The notes under the pieces were generated by a model, which ran no database searches, was not told the origin of the DNA, and worked only from the letters and a program-made list of their open reading frames with translations. A stretch of 64,000 bases of DNA from Actinobacillus arthritidis (GTDB taxonomy: Bacteria > Pseudomonadota > Gammaproteobacteria > Enterobacterales > Pasteurellaceae): contig NZ_CP103833.1 in the NCBI RefSeq assembly GCF_029774155.1, forward strand, positions 1,116,001 to 1,180,000, read 5' to 3'. Position numbers and translations under genes: made by a program. This document shows, one piece after another, positions 10,394 to 21,559 of the stretch; positions within the stretch are counted from its first letter, which is position 1; each line of letters starts with the position of its first letter.

Positions 10394-10972
10394 TTATCTA
10401 AACTGATTAATATCCATTGTTTCAAATTGACGGAGTAATGCATCACCGTTATCTTCGTCTTCATCTTGGATACCTAATTCGGTCATTAACTCATCAATAC
10501 GATCTAAACACTCATCGACAAATTGTTGATCTTTAGCCGATAACGTTTTACCCGCTTCGATTTCATCTAATAATTGATTTAAGATCTCATTGTTCTCTAA
10601 TTGTTCAAGTTCTAATTCCGGCGATAAATGTGATTTATATTCTTCGACTGCAACTGGCTTAATGATTTGTCCTTTTTCTGGTTTATTCACAAATTCGACC
10701 ATAAGTGGCACTTTTTTACGGCTACCGATACGAGGATCTTTTACTTCTTTTACTACCGTTTTTTTCTGCTCTGCCGGATCAACATTACGCGAACCGGTCG
10801 GCAAGCCTTTATGTTTACGCTTTTTCTTTTCTTCACGGGCTTTGGCGTCAAGTTCATAACGGGTAGGTTTACGGTTTTTACCACCGCTTAATTTTGGTTG
10901 TTCCGGTTTTTTATCTGCTTTTCGAGCAGGCATAATGTCGGTAATACGACGTGTTTTTTTCGAGCGACTCAT
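10394..10972 (-). CDS. yihI: Der GTPase-activating protein YihI
   Basis: The 192-residue product has a strongly basic, disordered N-terminal half ([40 protein letters not shown]) and an acidic C-terminal half ([20 protein letters not shown]). This bipolar charge pattern and the PTGSRN motif are the YihI signature. In E. coli the protein stimulates the GTPase Der (EngA) and so tunes 50S subunit assembly. It is the first gene of the unit with DUF2489 and hemN. Confidence 0.85.
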   Translation of the reverse strand: MSRSKKTRRITDIMPARKADKKPEQPKLSGGKNRKPTRYELDAKAREEKKKRKHKGLPTGSRNVDPAEQKKTVVKEVKDPRIGSRKKVPLMVEFVNKPEKGQIIKPVAVEEYKSHLSPELELEQLENNEILNQLLDEIEAGKTLSAKDQQFVDECLDRIDELMTELGIQDEDEDNGDALLRQFETMDINQFR

Positions 10973-11049
10973 AATATCTATTCTTTTCTATAAAAAATTA
11001 AACGATTATTCTACAAGGAATCTGATTTGCTGAACAGAGAAGAAATGAA

Positions 11050-11107
11050 AATAGCGGTCGGATTCATCGAGAATTTTGCAAAAATCTCACTAAATCCGAC
11101 CGCTATT
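11050..11107. repeat. inverted uptake-signal pair acting as a terminator-like stem
   Basis: AATAGCGGTCGGATT (11050-11064) and AATCCGACCGCTATT (11093-11107) are 15-bp perfect inverted copies around a loop containing TTTTGCAAAAAT. The structure lies just after yidE (minus strand) and before yihI's promoter region, so it probably terminates yidE transcription. Confidence 0.75.
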
Positions 11108-11119
11108 CAATTAATTAGC

Positions 11120-12778
11120 CTAACTTGCCGTCCAAAGTAGAATAGCGAGTAATTGAGGTAAGATAATCCGTAAGAACATCACAAGCGGATATACCGTTGC
11201 ATAAGAAAGTGCAGTTGCACCGTGACCGTCTTTAATTTCATTAGCAAAAGCTAATGCAGGTGGATCGGTCATCGCACCGGATAATAAACCGCATAATGAT
11301 AGATAATTCATTTTGCCGTAAACACGAGCGACAAATCCGGTTACAATGAGCGGAATAAAAGTAATAATCGCACCGTATCCCATCCATGAAAGCCCCTCGG
11401 GGCTAAGTAACGTATCAAGGAAATTCGCTCCGGCTTTTAAGCCAACCACAGAGAGGAATAGAACAATACCGATCTCACGTAATGCTAAGTTAGCACTTGG
11501 TGGCATAAACCAATAAAGTTTACCGATACTACCAATTCGAGCAAGAATTAACGCTACAACAAGCGGACCACCGGCTAAACCTAATTTTAATGCGACCGGG
11601 AACCCTGGAATATAAAGCGGTAGAGAACCAAGTAACACGCCTAAACCAATCCCAACAAAGATCGGTAACATTTGTACTTGTTGCAGTTTCTGGTGTGCGT
11701 CACCAATAATCGCTCTGACCGTTTCAATATCTTCTTGATGACCAACCAAATTTAATACGTCACCGAATTGTAAGGTCATTTCACCATTTGGTACTAATTC
11801 CACCCCAGCACGGTTTAAACGAGAAATCACCACTTCGTACTTACCTTTCAGCATTAAATGGCGAATTTTTTTACCGAATACATTTTCGTTGGTTACGACT
11901 GCTCGTTCTGAACGGAAGCAAGTACCTCGAGTGGAAAGAGAAACATTCGCTTCTTCACCTAAAATCAATTGCATTTTAGATAACGTGGCTTTTTCACCGA
12001 CTAGATGTAATACATCCCCCACTTTTAATACCGTATCTACATTCGGCACAATTAATTCATCCTCACGTTTTAAACGAGAATAAATCACTGTATGTGATTC
12101 AAAATCAGGGATTTCTTTTAATTTTAAACCACCTAAGTTAGGATTCGTCAAACGCACATTAAGCGTATCCAATCCCTCTTTCTTTTGGTTTTGGTTTTCG
12201 TCAAACTCTTTGGCTTCTTTATCAATATTCACTTTAAATATGATCCGAATTAACCACATAGAAAGTAAAATACCAATAATCCCAAACGGATAAGCAATTG
12301 CATAGCTCATCCCCATGACTGCGGTAATATTATCTCCGCCAAGTTCAGTTAGAACTTGTTGACCGGCACCTAAAGACGGTGTATTAGTGACTGCACCGGA
12401 AAAAATACCTAAAATGACCGGTAACGGTACATCAAATAATTTATGAATTAGTGCCACTAATACACCACTTATTGCGACAATCATTACTGCAAACCCATTC
12501 AGTTTTAATCCTGATTGGCGTAATGATGCGAAAAAGCCCGGGCCGACTTGAATACCGATTGAATAAACAAACAGAATCAATCCGAATTCTTGGATAAAAT
12601 GTAAGGTATGTGCATCTAATTTAATGCCGTAAAGATTGGTACAATGCGAAACGATGATTCCACCAAATAACACGCCACCGATACCAAGCCCTACGCCTTT
12701 AATTTTGATGTGCCCTATCCATAAACCTAATACTGCAACTAATGATAACAAGCTGACAATAATGGCTATATCACTCAT
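11120..12778 (-). CDS. yidE: YidE/AspT-family putative transporter
   Basis: The product is about 552 residues in the duplicated arrangement of this family: five or six N-terminal transmembrane helices ([19 protein letters not shown]), two tandem TrkA-C (RCK_C) cytoplasmic domains, and five or six C-terminal helices repeating the first set. E. coli YidE and YbjL and the aspartate:alanine exchanger AspT are relatives; the substrate here is unknown. ATG 12778 is chosen because TTTGGAGG lies eight bases upstream, and a TTG four codons earlier overlaps that site. The gene is divergent from gltS; both are probable anion or amino-acid transporters. Confidence 0.8.
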   Translation of the reverse strand: MSDIAIIVSLLSLVAVLGLWIGHIKIKGVGLGIGGVLFGGIIVSHCTNLYGIKLDAHTLHFIQEFGLILFVYSIGIQVGPGFFASLRQSGLKLNGFAVMIVAISGVLVALIHKLFDVPLPVILGIFSGAVTNTPSLGAGQQVLTELGGDNITAVMGMSYAIAYPFGIIGILLSMWLIRIIFKVNIDKEAKEFDENQNQKKEGLDTLNVRLTNPNLGGLKLKEIPDFESHTVIYSRLKREDELIVPNVDTVLKVGDVLHLVGEKATLSKMQLILGEEANVSLSTRGTCFRSERAVVTNENVFGKKIRHLMLKGKYEVVISRLNRAGVELVPNGEMTLQFGDVLNLVGHQEDIETVRAIIGDAHQKLQQVQMLPIFVGIGLGVLLGSLPLYIPGFPVALKLGLAGGPLVVALILARIGSIGKLYWFMPPSANLALREIGIVLFLSVVGLKAGANFLDTLLSPEGLSWMGYGAIITFIPLIVTGFVARVYGKMNYLSLCGLLSGAMTDPPALAFANEIKDGHGATALSYATVYPLVMFLRIILPQLLAILLWTAS

Positions 12779-12956
12779 TTTTGCCTCCAAACAATAAAAA
12801 TTACTTATTAAATTTTAGCAAAATCGACTCCAAAAAAATGAGAACTAACTCAAGAAATTGGCAAATACCAAGCCTATAATATGATCTTCCTCAAAAAATT
12901 TTCACTTATTTAATAAGTTTTTTTAATTCGAATAATAAATTAATTTATAGATACCT

Positions 12957-12985
12957 TTGACAAATGATTTCTATTGTTCTAGTAT
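12957..12985 (+). promoter_or_regulatory. strong sigma-70 promoter of gltS
   Basis: TTGACA (12957-12962), 17-bp spacer, TAGTAT (12980-12985). The -35 is a perfect consensus and the -10 differs at one position. It faces gltS, whose ATG has AGAGGAGC ahead of it. Confidence 0.8.
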
Positions 12986-13038
12986 CGGGCAATCATCATT
13001 TTTAAACATTCATTTAACATTTTAGTAGAGGAGCACCT

Positions 13039-14259
13039 ATGGAACCAATAATTCTGAATGGTTACCACACATTGATTGTCGCAACGCTCGTACTTTTAGT
13101 CGGACGTTTTTTTGTAAGTAGAATCAAATTTCTGCAGGACTTCAATATTCCGGAAGCGGTAGCCGGCGGTTTAGTTGCGGCAGTTGTTATTCTTTGCTTA
13201 TATCATTGGATGGGACTTTCTTTCCAATTTGAAAAAAGCCTACAAAACGCCTTTATGTTAGCATTCTTCTCATCTGTTGGTTTATCTGCTGATTTCTCTC
13301 GTTTAAAACAAGGTGGTATGCCTTTAGTTGTCTTCCTTGCAGTTGTTGGTGTATTTATTATTATTCAGAATGGTGTCGGCGTAGGGCTTGCAACTGTATT
13401 AGGCTTAGATCCGTTAGTCGGTTTAATTACGGGGTCAATTACTTTAACCGGTGGTCATGGCACCGGTGCCGCATGGGCAAAAATTTTCTCTGAACAGTAT
13501 GGTATTACCGGTATTATGGAAATGGCTATGGCATCAGCAACCTTCGGTTTAGTTGCCGGTGGTTTAATTGGTGGTCCGGTTGCTCGCCGTTTAGTGAATA
13601 AAATGAAGAAAGATCGCAAACAGGGTGTAACTAAAAAAGTCGATACTTCCGCAGAACAATATGATGATAATACCTTTGAATCTGCAGATACTATTCGCTT
13701 TATCACATCAAGTTCAACTATCGAAACGATGGCATTATTTGCGACTTGTTTAGCATTCTCGTCAGTAATGGCAAATGCTTTCCCGGATTTAGGTTTACCA
13801 CAATTCGTTTGGGCATTGGGTTTCGGTGTGGTATTACGTAACGTATTAACTAAAGTGTTTAAATTTGATATGTTCGACCGTGCCATTGACGTATTTGGTA
13901 ACGCATCATTAAGTTTATTCTTAGCAATGGCATTAATGAGTATCAAATTATGGGAATTATCCGGATTAGCAGGTCCATTACTCATTATCTTACTCGTTCA
14001 AACCATTGTGATGATTATATACGGTTACTTCGTCACTTTCCGTGTCATGGGCAAAGATTATGATGCGACCATTTTAACTGCCGGTCACTGTGGTTTCGGT
14101 TTAGGTGCAACACCAACTGCGGTCGCCAATATGCAATCTGTGACAGAAACTTTCGGTCCGTCACACAAAGCATTCTTAATCGTACCATTAGTCGGTGCTT
14201 TCTTCGTAGACCTTTTAAACTTAGGTGTGATTACTTGGTTTATTGAGTTCTTACGTTAA
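13039..14259 (+). CDS. gltS: sodium/glutamate symporter GltS
   Basis: The 406-residue inner-membrane protein imports glutamate with Na+. The two inverted hairpin-loop motifs of the family are visible: TGSITLTGGHGTGAAWAKIF in the first half and AGHCGFGLGATPTAVANM in the second. About ten to twelve hydrophobic helices flank them, with a charged central loop (residues 185-215). Length equals E. coli GltS (401). It is monocistronic, with its own consensus promoter and a terminator downstream. Confidence 0.93.
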   Translation: MEPIILNGYHTLIVATLVLLVGRFFVSRIKFLQDFNIPEAVAGGLVAAVVILCLYHWMGLSFQFEKSLQNAFMLAFFSSVGLSADFSRLKQGGMPLVVFLAVVGVFIIIQNGVGVGLATVLGLDPLVGLITGSITLTGGHGTGAAWAKIFSEQYGITGIMEMAMASATFGLVAGGLIGGPVARRLVNKMKKDRKQGVTKKVDTSAEQYDDNTFESADTIRFITSSSTIETMALFATCLAFSSVMANAFPDLGLPQFVWALGFGVVLRNVLTKVFKFDMFDRAIDVFGNASLSLFLAMALMSIKLWELSGLAGPLLIILLVQTIVMIIYGYFVTFRVMGKDYDATILTAGHCGFGLGATPTAVANMQSVTETFGPSHKAFLIVPLVGAFFVDLLNLGVITWFIEFLR

Positions 14260-14278
14260 TCTTTTAAATATATAACAC

Positions 14279-14307
14279 AAAGGGGCGACTTTTATAGTTG
14301 CCCCTTT
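14279..14307. terminator. terminator of gltS / yacL
   Basis: AAAGGGGCGACT (14279-14290) and AGTTGCCCCTTT (14296-14307) pair over 12 positions with one G-T wobble. T-runs on both strands suit the convergent gltS and yacL. Confidence 0.8.
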
Positions 14308-14323
14308 CGTTTATAAATAAGAA

Positions 14324-14701
14324 TTAATGATAAGTTTTACTAAATTTTTGATAAGCCGTCAAAAACCGCTCAAAATCTTCTAAGCCACAAAATGCGATAC
14401 TTTCTTGATCATAAAACTGAAAACCATCTTCCATTTGCTCCTCATCAAATGCATCATCTAAATTATTCGCTTTGACCATAACCTCATCACAATCCAAAAA
14501 TAGGCTATATTCTTTTCCTTCGATCACACATTCGTAATGATTCGGATAAGTCGCTCGGCATTTCTCGATTTCAGCAAAAATATTGCTCAGCTCTTTAGGA
14601 TTTTCAGTTATTTCCGTATTTAACCAACGCGCAAACGCTTCGTGATCCATTGAACATTTTGCGACAACACCGTGAATCGAATGTGTAAATTGATATTCCA
14701 T
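14324..14701 (-). CDS. yacL: UPF0231 family protein YacL
   Basis: The 125-residue acidic cytoplasmic protein is recognisable from N-terminal [20 protein letters not shown], the internal [12 protein letters not shown], and [20 protein letters not shown], all collinear with E. coli YacL. The family has no established function. A ribosome site AAGGAG lies before the ATG at 14701. It stands between gltS and glnE and is separated from glnE by an uptake-signal pair. Confidence 0.85.
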   Translation of the reverse strand: MEYQFTHSIHGVVAKCSMDHEAFARWLNTEITENPKELSNIFAEIEKCRATYPNHYECVIEGKEYSLFLDCDEVMVKANNLDDAFDEEQMEDGFQFYDQESIAFCGLEDFERFLTAYQKFSKTYH

Positions 14702-14748
14702 TGCAAACTCCTTGAATGGGTAAATTTACCTTATTATAACGGAAAATA

Positions 14749-14788
14749 AGCGGTTAAATTGACAAAATTTTTTGCAAATCTAACCGCT
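14749..14788. repeat. inverted uptake-signal pair
   Basis: AGCGGTTA (14749-14756) and TAACCGCT (14781-14788) flank TTTTTTGCAAAT. It lies at the 3' end of glnE on the minus strand and may terminate it. Confidence 0.65.
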
Positions 14789-14796
14789 ACCTGATC

Positions 14797-17677
14797 TTAC
14801 CCAAAAATTCGTCGCCAAATGTACGCTACAAAAGCACGCTCTTCAACAAATTCATCTGCACTTACCACACTTGGTCTACGCAATAAATTCAAATGATGAA
14901 TACGATTTCGGATAGATGTATAGCAATGTTTCAGTCTTTCTCCGTCAGCAGCGGATAAAATCCCACATTCCACCGCCGAATCAAAAATACGTACATTATC
15001 CGACCAAACTGCCATTTGCGGATATTGATGAGCATATTCCAACACTAAACATTGTGCGACAAATTCAATATCTGTAATACCGCCTTTATCTTTTTTCAGA
15101 TCAAAATAATCATTATCGCTATGGCTTAAATGTTGATACATCTTATAACGCATTTCGCAGATTTCTTGGCGTAATTGACCGCTTTCACGCGGCATTGCCA
15201 AAGTTTCACGGCGAATCCGCTCAAAGGTTTGCACCAGCTCTTGCGAACCATAAACACAACGGGTACGTACTAATGCTTGCGATTCCCAAGTCCAGGCCTC
15301 ATTTTGCTGATAACTCTCATAAGCATTCACCGTACTGACTAATAAGCCTGCTTCACCGGAAGGACGCAAACGCATATCCACTTCATAAAGCACACCGGCA
15401 CTGGTATTTAAGTTAAAAATCGAATTAATTTTTTGTGCTAATTTTAAATAGAACTGATGACTTGAAATGGATTTTCTCGCCCCAGTCGTTTCACTCTCTT
15501 GCGGTGCATTATGCAAAAAGACCAAGTCTAAATCTGAATTATAGCCAAGCTCAATACCGCCTAATTTCCCATACGCAATTACTGCAAAACCTTGTTCTGC
15601 ATCCGTTAAATGATTCGGCACACCAAAACGCTGTGATAGAGATTTCCACGCCATATTGACTACTGCACCGATAATCGCTTCCGCCAAATAAGTAAGATGA
15701 TCGCTAATTTTCATTACCGGTAATACACCTAAAATATCCGCTGCCGCAATATGCAAAATTTGGCTCTGCTTAAACTGGCGTAAGGCATCAATCAAGGCTT
15801 CCTCATCTTCTTCCGGAATACGAATCAAATAGTCATTCAATGCAACTTTGTACTGATTCAACTCAATCACTTGTGTCAGGCTATTTTGGATAATGAGTTC
15901 GTCTAACAACATCGGATAATGAGCGATTTGCTCGGCAATCATAATCGATTGACTACACAAGGTAATCAGAAGTGGTAGGATTTGCTCTCTTTCTTGCAAA
16001 AGTTCCAAATAGGTAGTTCGCATAGTAATTTTATCAATGATATTCAACATACGCGGCAATACCACCAAATAATCTTCTCGGCTACAAACCATATCTAAAA
16101 TTTTTGGCATTAATTTTAGTAAGACATTTCGCCCACGCACGCCAATCGGGCGTTTTACCCAATCCTGAAACATACCGGAAAGCTGTCTAAAAATTTCATG
16201 GTAATCATTCTGGCTAACCGGATAATCATCCAAAACCGCCGCCAAATCTTCTTCGCTGATTTGATAATGTAAAATATCCTGCCAAACCGCTAATTTTTCA
16301 TTAAGCGGTGATTCTTCATCGTCCTCTTCTTCGCCGATAATTTGATTAAATACCGCTCGCACATTTTGCTGATGTTGTTCCAGTACCTGTAAAAAGTCTT
16401 GCCAAGTATGAATATCATGTTCAACAACAAGCGGTTGATTTTCCGCATTTTTTTGCAAATAAGATTGGCAAGCAAACATAATCCTTACTCGGTCTTGTTC
16501 ATCGGTCGGCAACGTTTGCGTTTGCTTATCATCAATCGCTTGCAGTACATTTTCGACCTGACGATGGAAGATATAAGCCTCATATAATTGCTGAGTTTGC
16601 TGTTCGGTGAGCAATTTCAATTCAGCTAGACGAGGCAAAACACGCAATAAACTCCGTTCTTGGAGGATTTTATCCCGCCCGCCTCGCACCATTTGGAAAG
16701 TCTGTACGATAAATTCAATCTCTCGAATACCACCCGCCCCGAGTTTAATATTGTCAGTTAAATGGCGGCGTATCACTTCTCGGCTGATTTTCTGTTTCAT
16801 CTCTCGTAATGATTGAATCGCACTGAAATCCAAATAACGGCGATACATAAACGGGCGTAGCATTTGGCGTAAATAGCGATGATTAATATTCTGCGGATCT
16901 TCGCCTAAAATTTTGGCTTTGATCATCGCATAGCGTTCCCAATCTCGCCCTTGTTCCTGATAGTAATCTTCCATTGCGGCAAAACTCAGCACTAACGCGC
17001 CGCTATCGCCAAACGGACGTAAACGCATATCGGTACGATACACAAAACCGTCTAACGTGATTTCATCTAATGCTTTAATTAAACGCTGTCCTAAGCGAAT
17101 AAAGAATTTGCTATTTTCAATCGGTTTACGACCGCCTACCGTTTCGCCAGCATCCGGGTAAGTAAAAATCAAATCAATATCCGAGGAAAAATTCAGTTCT
17201 CGTCCGCCTAATTTGCCCATACCCAAAATCAGTAATTCTTGCGGTTCGCCCAGTGAGTTTATCGGCGTGCCGTATTCTTCGCGACAACGTTTAAACAACC
17301 AATCTCTTGCACCGATAATTAATGCTTCTGCCAAATCCGATAAGTGTTCGAATACAAACTCTACGCTGGCAAGTTTATTCGATTGCAGAAAACTGAGTGC
17401 TTGCCATTTCACGGTGACGAAACAAACGTAATTCTTGTGCTAACTGAGCTTCATCTTGTACCAAGGCTAAAACAGTGACTAAACGCTCTGTATAATTGCC
17501 GACATTGGCGATAGACGGATATTCCGTTAGCCACGTTTGCAATAATTGCGTACGCTTTTTTAGTGTTTGTTGCACAAAATTTGACATCCCCACCGCGATA
17601 GCAAGCGGTCGAATTTTATCAGCATTTTGCAAATCAGATTCACTTACTAGATCGGAAAGATTAGTTTGAGCGAACAT
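14797..17677 (-). CDS. glnE: glutamine synthetase adenylyltransferase/deadenylase, frameshifted in the sequence
   Basis: The enzyme adenylylates and de-adenylylates glutamine synthetase in answer to PII. It has two nucleotidyltransferase domains: N-terminal GMGKLGGRELNFSSDIDLIF and C-terminal AYGKLGGIELGYNSDLDLVF, each with the G-S-D-x-D catalytic motif. Linkers and the C-terminal helical domain are intact. The start is ATG 17677 after AGAGG. The frame breaks at GCAAGCA (minus strand; plus GCTTGC 17399-17404). Deleting one A gives FRHREMAALSFLQSN and a 959-residue protein of normal length. I treat this as an intact gene with a sequence error. Confidence 0.92.
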
Positions 17678-17749
17678 ATGATGCCTCTTCAGAAATTGGA
17701 CGAGAAAAAGGCACAAACGAAACCGCTTGTGCCTATTGAGAAAATATCA

Positions 17750-18031
17750 TTAAAACACTTTTTTAAATGGCTTGATGATTACATCACCATAAACGCCGGC
17801 TTCGACATAAGGATCTTCGGAAGCCCAAACTTGAGCATCGGCTAACGAGTCAAATTCGGCAATCACGGTAGAACCGGTTACACCACTACCATCTTCGGTT
17901 GGATTTGGACCTGCAGTTAATAAGCGACCTTCCGCTTGTAATTTTTCTAAACGTGCTAAGTGAGCTGGGCGTACTTCCATACGTTTTTCCAAAGTATTTG
18001 GATTATCTTGTGCAAAAATAACGTAATACAT
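17750..18031 (-). CDS. yciI: YciI family protein
   Basis: The 93-residue protein has a ferredoxin-like dimeric alpha-beta barrel fold. It has the YciI core [19 protein letters not shown] and [18 protein letters not shown] conserved Asp-His pair gives the family a possible lyase-like pocket, but no reaction is established. AGAGGTAAAA precedes the ATG. It is the last gene of a yciC-yciB-yciA-yciI run, the same neighbours as in E. coli. Confidence 0.88.
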   Translation of the reverse strand: MYYVIFAQDNPNTLEKRMEVRPAHLARLEKLQAEGRLLTAGPNPTEDGSGVTGSTVIAEFDSLADAQVWASEDPYVEAGVYGDVIIKPFKKVF

Positions 18032-18039
18032 TTTTACCT

Positions 18040-18531
18040 CTATGCAGTTGGTTGCTGATTTACAAGCTCTGCCTCAAAGGCTAAAGCCTGTTCCATTAAT
18101 GATAATGCTTCATCAAGCTCAGGATTATTTTCACGAGGAATTGCACGAGATTTACCTTCTTTATCGACCGCAACATAGGTAAATAGTGCTTCTGTTACAC
18201 GAAAACGCTCTCTTGAACCTTGATAAACCTGTTTAATAAATACTTCAACTTTAACTTGTAACGATGAACGTCCGACTTTAACTAAAGTACCATAGCAACA
18301 GACCACATCACCGACCGAAATCGGCATATGGAAAACCATTTTATCCACGGTAACAGTCACCACTCTGCCTTTCGCCAATTCTTTTGCAAGGATAGCACCG
18401 CCTAAGTCCATTTGTGACATAATCCAGCCGCTGAAAATATCGCCGTTAGCGTTAGTATCTGACGGCATTGCGAGCGTTCTTAGTAGTAATTTACCATTAG
18501 GATTTCTGTCATAAGGTTTATTTTTGCTCAT
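18040..18531 (-). CDS. yciA: acyl-CoA thioesterase YciA
   Basis: The 163-residue hotdog-fold thioesterase hydrolyses a broad range of acyl-CoAs in the cytoplasm. The catalytic loop is [20 protein letters not shown], with the Asn and Asp positions of the H. influenzae YciA active site. The start is ATG 18531 with GGAG upstream, not the longer open frame. It overlaps the end of yciB by 14 bases, implying translational coupling. Confidence 0.9.
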   Translation of the reverse strand: MSKNKPYDRNPNGKLLLRTLAMPSDTNANGDIFSGWIMSQMDLGGAILAKELAKGRVVTVTVDKMVFHMPISVGDVVCCYGTLVKVGRSSLQVKVEVFIKQVYQGSRERFRVTEALFTYVAVDKEGKSRAIPRENNPELDEALSLMEQALAFEAELVNQQPTA

Positions 18532-19069
18532 TGGTATTCTCCACATTTTTAAGATGAGGATAGAGATAAGCCCCGGTTGCAATCGCGACGACTAAACTCA
18601 ATCCCGTAAATCCGAAGGTTTTAAATGTTGCCCATACGTCATCTGAAAAATAATGACTAATTACGATATTAAGCAACATACAGATAATAAAAAAGCCTGC
18701 CCAACCTAAGTTGAGATTATGCCAAACTTGTTCTGGCAATTTCAGTTCTTTGCCTAATAACATCTGAATAATCGGCTTTTTGAAAACAAATTGGCTGATT
18801 AAGAGTACAGCAACAAATAAACCATTAATAATCGTCACTTTCCATTTCAAGAAATTTAAGTCATTGAAATAAGCGGTCAAAATTCCGAAGAAAACAACAA
18901 AAACACCCATAATCCATTGCGATTTTTCAATCTTTCTATAAAGCACTTGTAACGCAATCAACTGAATAATGGTTGCAATCACTAATGTAATTGCCGCTTG
19001 TTGCACACCATATAATTTGTATACCGCAAAAAACAGAATCAACGGAATAAATTCAAGTAATTGTTTCAT
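18518..19069 (-). CDS. yciB: inner-membrane septation protein YciB (IspZ family)
   Basis: The 183-residue protein has five or six membrane helices. N-terminal [20 protein letters not shown] and the central [19 protein letters not shown] are typical of YciB/IspZ. The family is implicated in cell-envelope synthesis and septation. One base separates it from yciC and it overlaps yciA, so all are in one operon. Confidence 0.9.
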   Translation of the reverse strand: MKQLLEFIPLILFFAVYKLYGVQQAAITLVIATIIQLIALQVLYRKIEKSQWIMGVFVVFFGILTAYFNDLNFLKWKVTIINGLFVAVLLISQFVFKKPIIQMLLGKELKLPEQVWHNLNLGWAGFFIICMLLNIVISHYFSDDVWATFKTFGFTGLSLVVAIATGAYLYPHLKNVENTNEQK

Positions 19070-19070
19070 C

Positions 19071-19807
19071 TTAACCTCTTACTACATTATTTTGACTATA
19101 TACTTGGTAAAACCGAAAACTAAATACGGTAATAAATAAAGAGAAAAATGAACTGACAAACACAGTAATCGCAAGCCCGATAGCACTCGCTCCCAAACCA
19201 CTTAAAAATGACATTAGAATTTGCGGTACAAAGTAGGAAATTACGCAAAATAGCACTAATGCAATACCTTTACCACGACTTAACTGCCACGTAAAACGAA
19301 GCGTTTCACCAATCCCATTAAATTCTTCAATCAAATAAGCATAGACTGACAAACAAAGTTTGATAAATAAAAACGCACCACCAATAATTAACGGAAAAGC
19401 GACTAAAGCTAATCCACTACCGGCTTGAGAACCAAAGAGTTGAGAAGCCATACCGATTGAAAGTGGGAGTACCATAAGAATATTCAGCACGATAACCGGA
19501 AATAATTTAGCTAATGAAACCGAAAGATTTTGAAAGAAATGTTTAAAACTGCCTCGATTAATATCTTTAATATTTAAGATAAGCAAGCTCGTCAGAAAAA
19601 TATTTAAAACGCCCATTAATAAGAGAGGATACAAAGCAGATAGCGTCATTTCTGTATTATTGGCATCAACTTGCCCCATGTTAGGCACTAACAATAAATT
19701 CACAAGCTGTAATGCACTGAATAAAACGATTGCAAACAATGAAAAGTGCGTTGATTACGGATAAAATTCCAACTGTCTTGTAACAAATCGGGAAATTTAA
19801 TGGGCAT
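19071..19807 (-). CDS. yciC: UPF0259 membrane protein YciC, frameshifted in the sequence
   Basis: The polytopic inner-membrane protein of unknown function has about 245 residues once the break is mended. The start is ATG 19807, giving [20 protein letters not shown]. The frame is lost in a short T-run (plus strand AAAA 19742-19745), and adding one base joins it to [17 protein letters not shown] and the rest of the family sequence. It heads the yciC-yciB-yciA-yciI run. A homopolymer length error is the simplest explanation. Confidence 0.85.
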
Positions 19808-19949
19808 TTATCAATCCTTCTAACAGGTGTAAAAAAATTGTTGCAAAGTATAGCAACAGTTTAGTGTAACTGCATTAAAATCTACGCATTTTCGAGCGAT
19901 AAAACTTATGCTATGCTGTTTTTATCGTTTTTTGCACAAAATTACTATT

Positions 19950-20384
19950 ATGAACACGACTCTCCAAGCCGGACAACGCTATCTTGCTACCTATCCGAAT
20001 CAAAAGAAGCTCTCACTGTTTATGCCTGATTATCGGCTAATTAGGTTAGTAAAACTTGCTTCTCGCTTTATGCCTGCTTTTGCTTGCTTTGCGATCTTAT
20101 GGCAATACTTTTTTGCTGATCCGAGCCAATCCATTTTGGCTAATGCGATTATCACTTCACTCTTCGCATTAAGTTTACCCTATCAAGGACTCTATTGGTT
20201 AGGAAAACGGGCGACCTCACCTTTACCGCTTTCCCTGTTAGGCTGGTATCAAGAATTAAAACAAAAGCTGATTAATGAAAATAAAAAAGTCGAAGACCAA
20301 GCAATGCCCTCTTATCAAGATTTCGCCAATTTGCTACAACTTGCCGAACAAACTTGGGGTAATGAATATTTTGATAAGCTATAA
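19950..20384 (+). CDS. yfbV: UPF0208 (DUF412) membrane protein YfbV
   Basis: The product has 144 residues from ATG 19950. The family hallmark YLATYPNQKKLSLFMPDYRL is followed by two transmembrane helices and the amphipathic SLPYQGLYWLGKRATSPLP, then a cytoplasmic tail. The function is unclear; in E. coli it has been tied to chromosome terminus organisation. The open frame begins earlier, but alignment with E. coli (151 residues) supports the internal ATG. The gene is divergent from yciC and upstream of ttcA. Confidence 0.85.
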   Translation: MNTTLQAGQRYLATYPNQKKLSLFMPDYRLIRLVKLASRFMPAFACFAILWQYFFADPSQSILANAIITSLFALSLPYQGLYWLGKRATSPLPLSLLGWYQELKQKLINENKKVEDQAMPSYQDFANLLQLAEQTWGNEYFDKL

Positions 20385-20552
20385 AATGACAAAAAAATGC
20401 TAAAATTAGACCGCTTGTTTGCAGATAAAGACTTATCTATCGGTAAAAACAGCAAATGAAATGCTTGCAAAAAATACTGAAGGCTTTAGTATGGCGAACT
20501 TCATTTTTTATCTCATATACCGAACCGAAAATTTACTTAAAAACTCATAATT

Positions 20553-21506
20553 ATGAATCAAGATACTCAATCAGCTAATACTCAACAAGAAAAAAAGATT
20601 GCCTATAATTTCAATAAATTACAAAAACGTTTACGCCGTAATGTCGGTAATGCGATTGCCGATTTCAATATGATTGAAGACGGCGATAAAGTAATGGTAT
20701 GTTTATCCGGCGGTAAAGACAGCTATACATTATTAGATATTCTGCTCAACCTCAAACTAAGTGCACCAATTCACTTCGATATTGTGGCGGTCAATTTAGA
20801 CCAAAAACAACCGGGTTTTCCGGAGCATATTTTGCCTGAATATCTCGAGTCTATCGGAGTTGAATACAAAATTGTCGAAGAAAATACCTACGGCATTGTA
20901 AAAGAGAAAATTCCGGAAGGCAAAACCACTTGTTCACTTTGCTCTCGCTTACGTCGTGGGATTTTATATCGCACCGCCACCGAACTCGGTGCAACTAAAA
21001 TTGCCCTTGGTCACCATCGTGACGATATGCTGGAAACCTTATTCTTAAATATGTTTTACGGCGGTAAACTCAAATCAATGCCGCCAAAACTCATTTCGGA
21101 TGACGGTAAACAAATCGTGATTCGTCCGTTAGCGTACTGCAAAGAAAAAGATATTGAAAAATATTCGCAAGCCAAACAGTTCCCGATTATTCCGTGTAAC
21201 CTATGCGGCTCTCAACCAAATTTACAACGCCAAGTTGTCAAAGAGATGCTTCAAACCTGGGATCGTCAATATCCGGGGCGAATCGAAACCATGTTTAGTG
21301 CAATGCAAAACATTACCCTTTCTCATCTTTGTGATCCGAGCCTGTTTGATTTTAAAGGCTTAAAACGCGGTCAAGTGTTAGATGGTGTGGAAGGCGATAT
21401 TGCATTTGATAAAGCGGAAATTCCAAATCAGCCGTTCATTCAAGATGAAGACGAACAAGCTGATTACAGCGAAAATGGAATGATTCAATTTAAAGAAGTC
21501 CAATAA
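20553..21506 (+). CDS. ttcA: tRNA cytidine(32) 2-sulfurtransferase TtcA
   Basis: The 317-residue cytoplasmic enzyme thiolates C32 of tRNA. The PP-loop ATPase motif is [14 protein letters not shown]. Cysteines in [12 protein letters not shown] and [11 protein letters not shown] provide the [4Fe-4S] and catalytic site. The last 35 residues are an acidic tail. A strong terminator follows. The preceding 168 bases hold one uptake signal (ACCGCTTGT near 20410) and otherwise only AT-rich sequence. Confidence 0.93.
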   Translation: MNQDTQSANTQQEKKIAYNFNKLQKRLRRNVGNAIADFNMIEDGDKVMVCLSGGKDSYTLLDILLNLKLSAPIHFDIVAVNLDQKQPGFPEHILPEYLESIGVEYKIVEENTYGIVKEKIPEGKTTCSLCSRLRRGILYRTATELGATKIALGHHRDDMLETLFLNMFYGGKLKSMPPKLISDDGKQIVIRPLAYCKEKDIEKYSQAKQFPIIPCNLCGSQPNLQRQVVKEMLQTWDRQYPGRIETMFSAMQNITLSHLCDPSLFDFKGLKRGQVLDGVEGDIAFDKAEIPNQPFIQDEDEQADYSENGMIQFKEVQ

Positions 21507-21510
21507 AAAC

Positions 21511-21556
21511 AAAGAGCAAACTTTTAAGTGCAAATTACGCTAAAGTTTGCTCTTTT
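21511..21556. terminator. terminator of ttcA / malS
   Basis: AAAGAGCAAACTTT (21511-21524) and AAAGTTTGCTCTTT (21543-21556) are perfect 14-bp inverted arms followed by T-runs. They serve the convergent ttcA and malS. Confidence 0.85.
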
Positions 21557-21559
21557 TTT